From Mycolicibacterium rutilum (lineage in GTDB: Bacteria > Actinomycetota > Actinomycetes > Mycobacteriales > Mycobacteriaceae), in the NCBI RefSeq assembly GCF_900108565.1, contig NZ_LT629971.1, positions 1,488,001 to 1,552,000 of the forward strand: DNA of 64,000 bases. Reading direction: 5' to 3'. Each line of letters opens with the position of its first letter. The first letter of the stretch is position 1. Of the stretch, positions 61,287-64,000 are shown one piece after another. The notes beneath the pieces are model-generated. The model saw only the letters and a program-made list of their open reading frames with translations, ran no database searches and was not told the DNA's origin. A program made the translations under genes and the position numbers.

Positions 61287-61289
61287 GTC

Positions 61290-61736
61290 ATGTATTCCAT
61301 GTGGTTGACGGCGCAGGAACAGCAGGTGTGGCGGATGTACCTGACGGTGACGAGCCTGTTGCAGACCGCGATGCACCGGCAGTTGCAGCAGGACTGTGAG
61401 CTGTCGCTGGCGGACTACGACGTGCTGGTCGCGCTGTCGGAGCGCGGCCCGCTGCGGATCAACGAACTCGGCGAGACGCTCGGGTGGGAGCAGAGCAGGC
61501 TGTCGCACCAACTGCGCCGGATGAGGGGGCGCGGGCTGCTGGAGCGCCGGGACAGCGGCGACGACCGGCGCGGCGCTTCCGTGTCGCTGACCGACGGCGG
61601 CCTCGCGGCCCTGCAGACCGCCGCGCCGGGGCACGCCGAACTGGTCCGCAGCGCGGTGTTCGACGGGTTGCCGCCCGAGCAGTTGGCGGTGTTCGGCGAG
61701 GTGCTCGAGTCGATGCTGCAGCGCCTGCGTCGGTGA
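61290..61736 (+). CDS. MarR-family regulator
   Basis: A 148-residue regulator: MYSMWLTAQEQQVWRMYLTV N-terminus, winged-helix core (~35-110; LRINELGETLGWEQSRLSHQ recognition region and DRRGASVSLTDGG wing). It likely represses the pirin-sorbosone dehydrogenase operon in response to an aromatic or oxidative signal; inferred from its divergent position. Confidence 0.85.
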   Translation: MYSMWLTAQEQQVWRMYLTVTSLLQTAMHRQLQQDCELSLADYDVLVALSERGPLRINELGETLGWEQSRLSHQLRRMRGRGLLERRDSGDDRRGASVSLTDGGLAALQTAAPGHAELVRSAVFDGLPPEQLAVFGEVLESMLQRLRR

Positions 61737-61747
61737 CTTTGCGGTTG

Positions 61748-61810
61748 CGCCGAGTGGCCAGTTATCGCGCGGTTTTCGAAGGATCCCGCCGCATAAGTGG
61801 CCACTCGGCG
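61748..61810. repeat. palindromic repeat copy 1
   Basis: Arms CGCCGAGTGGCCA (61748-61760) and TGGCCACTCGGCG (61798-61810) enclose 37 bases containing GTTATCGCGCGG and CGCATAAG. A second copy, in the same orientation, lies at 62713-62773. It may act as a terminator for marR. Confidence 0.65.
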
Positions 61811-61878
61811 GTAGCGCCCTGTGGATAACTCCCGTCCGCCCGACCGAACTTGTCGGCACCGCAGACCACGGTCGATCC

Positions 61879-62760
61879 ATGAGGAGCGACCTGCCTTTCC
61901 TGGGCACCGAAGCGTTGGCGAGCGGACGGTTCGGGCCGCGAACACTGCTGAGCAGAAACGACCGCATCTACCGCGATGTGTACCTGTCGAAAGACGTCGA
62001 GTTGACCGCGGCCACCCGAGCGGTCGCGGCGTGGCTCTGGTCGGGACGACAGGCCACGATGGGCGGTCAGTCCGCCGCGGCGCTGTACGGCACGGAGTGG
62101 ATCGACGCGCAGCTGCCCGCAGAGATGTTCCGCCGCAACGGAAAACCGGCTAGCAAGATCGTGATCCACCGCGACGAGCTGTTGGCTCACGAGGTGACGT
62201 CGGTCCGCGGGATCGATGTGACGACACCCGCGCGCACCGCCTTCGACCTGGGCCGGCGTGGACCGTTCGTCGAAGCGGTGATCCGGGTGGACGCCTTGGG
62301 CCGCGCCACCAGATTGGACCCGTCGAGTGTGTACGACGTGATCGCCGAGCATCCCGGCGCGCGGGGATTGGTCCAATTGCGCCGCGTCCTGTCGGTGACG
62401 GACGCCGGCGCGGAGTCGCCGCAGGAAACCCGGACCCGCCTCGTGCTGATCGACGGCGGGTTGCCGCAACCGCAGACACAGATCCGCGTGGACGACTGGC
62501 GCATCGACATGGGCTATCGCGAGTTCAAAGTCGGCGTCGAGTACGACGGTGCCCAGCACTGGACGGATCCCTTCATCCGAGCCAACGACATCGAGCGGCA
62601 CGCGCAGCTGTCGGCCCGCGGCTGGCTGATCATCCGCGTCAGCGCCGACCTCCTGCGCCATCGACCGCACGTAATCGTGATGCGGGTCTGCGCCGCCCTG
62701 CGACAGGCCGGCGCCGAGTGGCCAGTTATCGAGCGGGTTCTCGGCAGATGCGCGGCTTAA
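61879..62760 (+). CDS. DUF559-type nuclease-like protein with AbiEi-like N-terminus
   Basis: A 293-residue protein. The middle region (SKIVIHRDELLAHEVTSVRG, TTPARTAFDLGRRG) is like mycobacterial AbiEi/DUF559 proteins. The C-terminus shows a VSR/DUF559 nuclease-like core: ESPQETRTRLVLIDGG (~185), WRIDMGYREFKVGVEYDGAQ (~207-226), with Asp and Glu in a PD-(D/E)XK-like arrangement, and ANDIERHAQL. It may be a DNA nuclease or a type IV toxin-antitoxin-like factor; activity unproven. Its stop codon lies inside a palindromic repeat and overlaps that of sigG. Confidence 0.68.
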   Translation: MRSDLPFLGTEALASGRFGPRTLLSRNDRIYRDVYLSKDVELTAATRAVAAWLWSGRQATMGGQSAAALYGTEWIDAQLPAEMFRRNGKPASKIVIHRDELLAHEVTSVRGIDVTTPARTAFDLGRRGPFVEAVIRVDALGRATRLDPSSVYDVIAEHPGARGLVQLRRVLSVTDAGAESPQETRTRLVLIDGGLPQPQTQIRVDDWRIDMGYREFKVGVEYDGAQHWTDPFIRANDIERHAQLSARGWLIIRVSADLLRHRPHVIVMRVCAALRQAGAEWPVIERVLGRCAA

Positions 62761-62773
62761 GTGGCCACTCGGC
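62713..62773. repeat. palindromic repeat copy 2
   Basis: Arms GCCGAGTGGCCA (62713-62724) and TGGCCACTCGGC (62762-62773) match copy 1 (61748-61810). The loop contains GTTATCGAGCGGG and CTTAAG. The TTAA at 62757-62760 supplies the stop of the DUF559 gene (TAA) and of sigG (TTA on the plus strand). Confidence 0.65.
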
Positions 62774-63758
62774 CGGGGAAGGTGTCGGGCAGGCCGAACT
62801 TCTCGAACGTCGTCATGTGGAACGCCACGACGTGCGTGATGCCGTCCTCGCCGACCGCGAGCACATGCATCTGGAACGGCTCGTGCACACCGGTCGCTTT
62901 GTTGAGCATGTAGAGCGCCGCGGCCGGTTGACCGTTGGCGGTGGTGGGGACGAACCGCATATCGCCCGGTCCGTCCGCCGGGCAGTGCGTCTTGGACAGC
63001 AGCACGATGTTCTCCGGGCCCTGGTACCAACCGTCGAACGGTGGCATCTCCCAGACCGCGTCCGCGGTGAACAACTCGACCAACTGATCGATGTTGTAGC
63101 TCTCGAACGCCGCGATGTAGCGGGCCAGCAGGTCCTGCGCTTCTTGGGACTCCGGCGGGCGCAGCGCGTCATCCTCGCTGGGGCCGACGGCATCCAGCTG
63201 AGCGCGGGCGCGCTGCAACAGGCTGTTGACCGCGGCGGTCGAGGAGCCGATGGCGTCGGCGACCTCAGCCGCCTTCCACTGCAGCACCTCACGCAACACC
63301 AGCACCGCGCGTTGGCGTGGTGAGAGGTGTTGCAGCGCCGCGACGAACGCCAACCGCACCGACTCGCGCGAGCCCACGATGTTCGACGGATCGGTCGAAT
63401 CATCGGGCAACGGCTCGAGCCACGGCACCTCGTCCCGCGCGACGATGTCGTCGACCGGGTCCGAACTCGGCGCGCCGAGCCCCGTCGGCAGCGGCCTGCG
63501 CTGCCTGCTGTCCAGCGCCGTCAGGCAGGTGTTGGTGGCGATCCGGTACAGCCAGGTGCGCACCGATGATTTGCCCTGAAACGTGTTGTACGACTTCCAC
63601 GCACGCAGATACGTTTCCTGAACCAGATCCTCCGCGTCATGCAGCGATCCGGTCATCCGGTAACAGTGCGCCAGCAGCTCTTTTCGGTACCGCTGAGCGT
63701 CGGCTAGGAAGGCGTCTTGTGCGCTGCCACCATCGACCTCGCGGGCCAGGACCGTCAT
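62757..63758 (-). CDS. sigG: RNA polymerase sigma factor SigG (Rv0182c-like)
   Basis: A 333-residue ECF sigma factor with an extra C-terminal SnoaL/NTF2-like domain. Region 2: ELLAHCYRMTGSLHDAEDLV (~28-47) and WLYRIATNTCLTALDSRQ. Region 4: LSPRQRAVLVLREVLQWKA and AVNSLLQRARAQ. C-terminal domain ~205-330. The start is uncertain: ATG 63758 (MTVLAREVDGGS) fits my recollection of the M. tuberculosis protein's shared region; ATG 63770 and GTG 63776 are also in frame and better supported by GGGGG upstream. Confidence 0.88.
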   Translation of the reverse strand: MTVLAREVDGGSAQDAFLADAQRYRKELLAHCYRMTGSLHDAEDLVQETYLRAWKSYNTFQGKSSVRTWLYRIATNTCLTALDSRQRRPLPTGLGAPSSDPVDDIVARDEVPWLEPLPDDSTDPSNIVGSRESVRLAFVAALQHLSPRQRAVLVLREVLQWKAAEVADAIGSSTAAVNSLLQRARAQLDAVGPSEDDALRPPESQEAQDLLARYIAAFESYNIDQLVELFTADAVWEMPPFDGWYQGPENIVLLSKTHCPADGPGDMRFVPTTANGQPAAALYMLNKATGVHEPFQMHVLAVGEDGITHVVAFHMTTFEKFGLPDTFPGRVAT

Positions 63759-63831
63759 GCGCGCGAGCATAATCACTGCCCCCGACAAGTGGAGCTCAAC
63801 CGACAGGCTCCGATCCTCGGCTGCCCGCTAG

Positions 63832-64000
<169 letters not shown>

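Overview
The window is high-GC actinobacterial DNA and looks like a non-tuberculous, probably fast-growing Mycobacterium/Mycolicibacterium chromosome. The evidence is gene content and order. From about 8.6 kb to the right edge the genes follow the order I recall for M. tuberculosis Rv0144-Rv0183: TetR, methyltransferase, aldehyde dehydrogenase, SDR, quinone oxidoreductase, ptbB, fadE2, pntAA-AB-B, a small protein, TetR, alcohol dehydrogenase, thioesterase, TB18.5-like protein, mce1R, fadD5, yrbE1AB, mce1A-F, mam1A-D, pirin, sigG and the Rv0183 lipase. The ortholog names come from memory of those proteins; no search was run.

Layout. 0-8 kb: the 3' end of an eccD (type VII secretion) gene, a DUF427 gene with an acyl-CoA dehydrogenase, a small exported protein, a C39-like protein, a convergent pair of small genes that each begin at an SOS-box-like site, a pirin, and a TetR-FUSC exporter operon. 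8.6-14.4 kb: a lipid/aldehyde metabolism block. 14.38-16.16 kb: an IS1182-like insertion sequence with long terminal inverted repeats just after a haloacid dehalogenase gene. 16-24.8 kb: DUF456, a luciferase-like oxidoreductase, ptbB-fadE2, small proteins, a two-component system, an acyl-CoA dehydrogenase and DUF4436. 24.8-33 kb: proton-translocating transhydrogenase, a cutinase-like esterase, DUF3159, a TauABC/SsuABC-type ABC importer, DUF2231, a 36-residue gene and a TetR regulator.

33-52.6 kb: acyl-CoA dehydrogenase, alcohol dehydrogenase, thioesterase and SRPBCC genes lead into the complete mce1 locus. Its GntR repressor gene is divergent from fadD5 with a perfect 16-bp palindrome between them. 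A 20-codon ORF with a strong Shine-Dalgarno sequence ends inside the yrbE1A start codon. YrbE1A/B are the permeases, Mce1A-F the envelope-spanning MCE proteins and Mam1A-D accessory membrane proteins. Together they form a lipid importer whose ATPase would be encoded elsewhere.

52.6-64 kb: DUF1275, SDR, fructosamine kinase, a large exported PE-PPE-like protein that appears to lack its catalytic serine and carries an acidic repeat tail, a phosphodiester glycosidase, a GlsB-type protein, a sorbosone-dehydrogenase lipoprotein with a pirin, a divergent MarR, a DUF559-type nuclease-like gene between two copies of a palindromic repeat, sigG, and the start of the Rv0183-like lipase. I saw no tRNA, rRNA or CRISPR array. 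No stretch longer than 300 bases lacks a gene. Six of the eleven convergent gene junctions overlap by exactly four bases at their stop codons.
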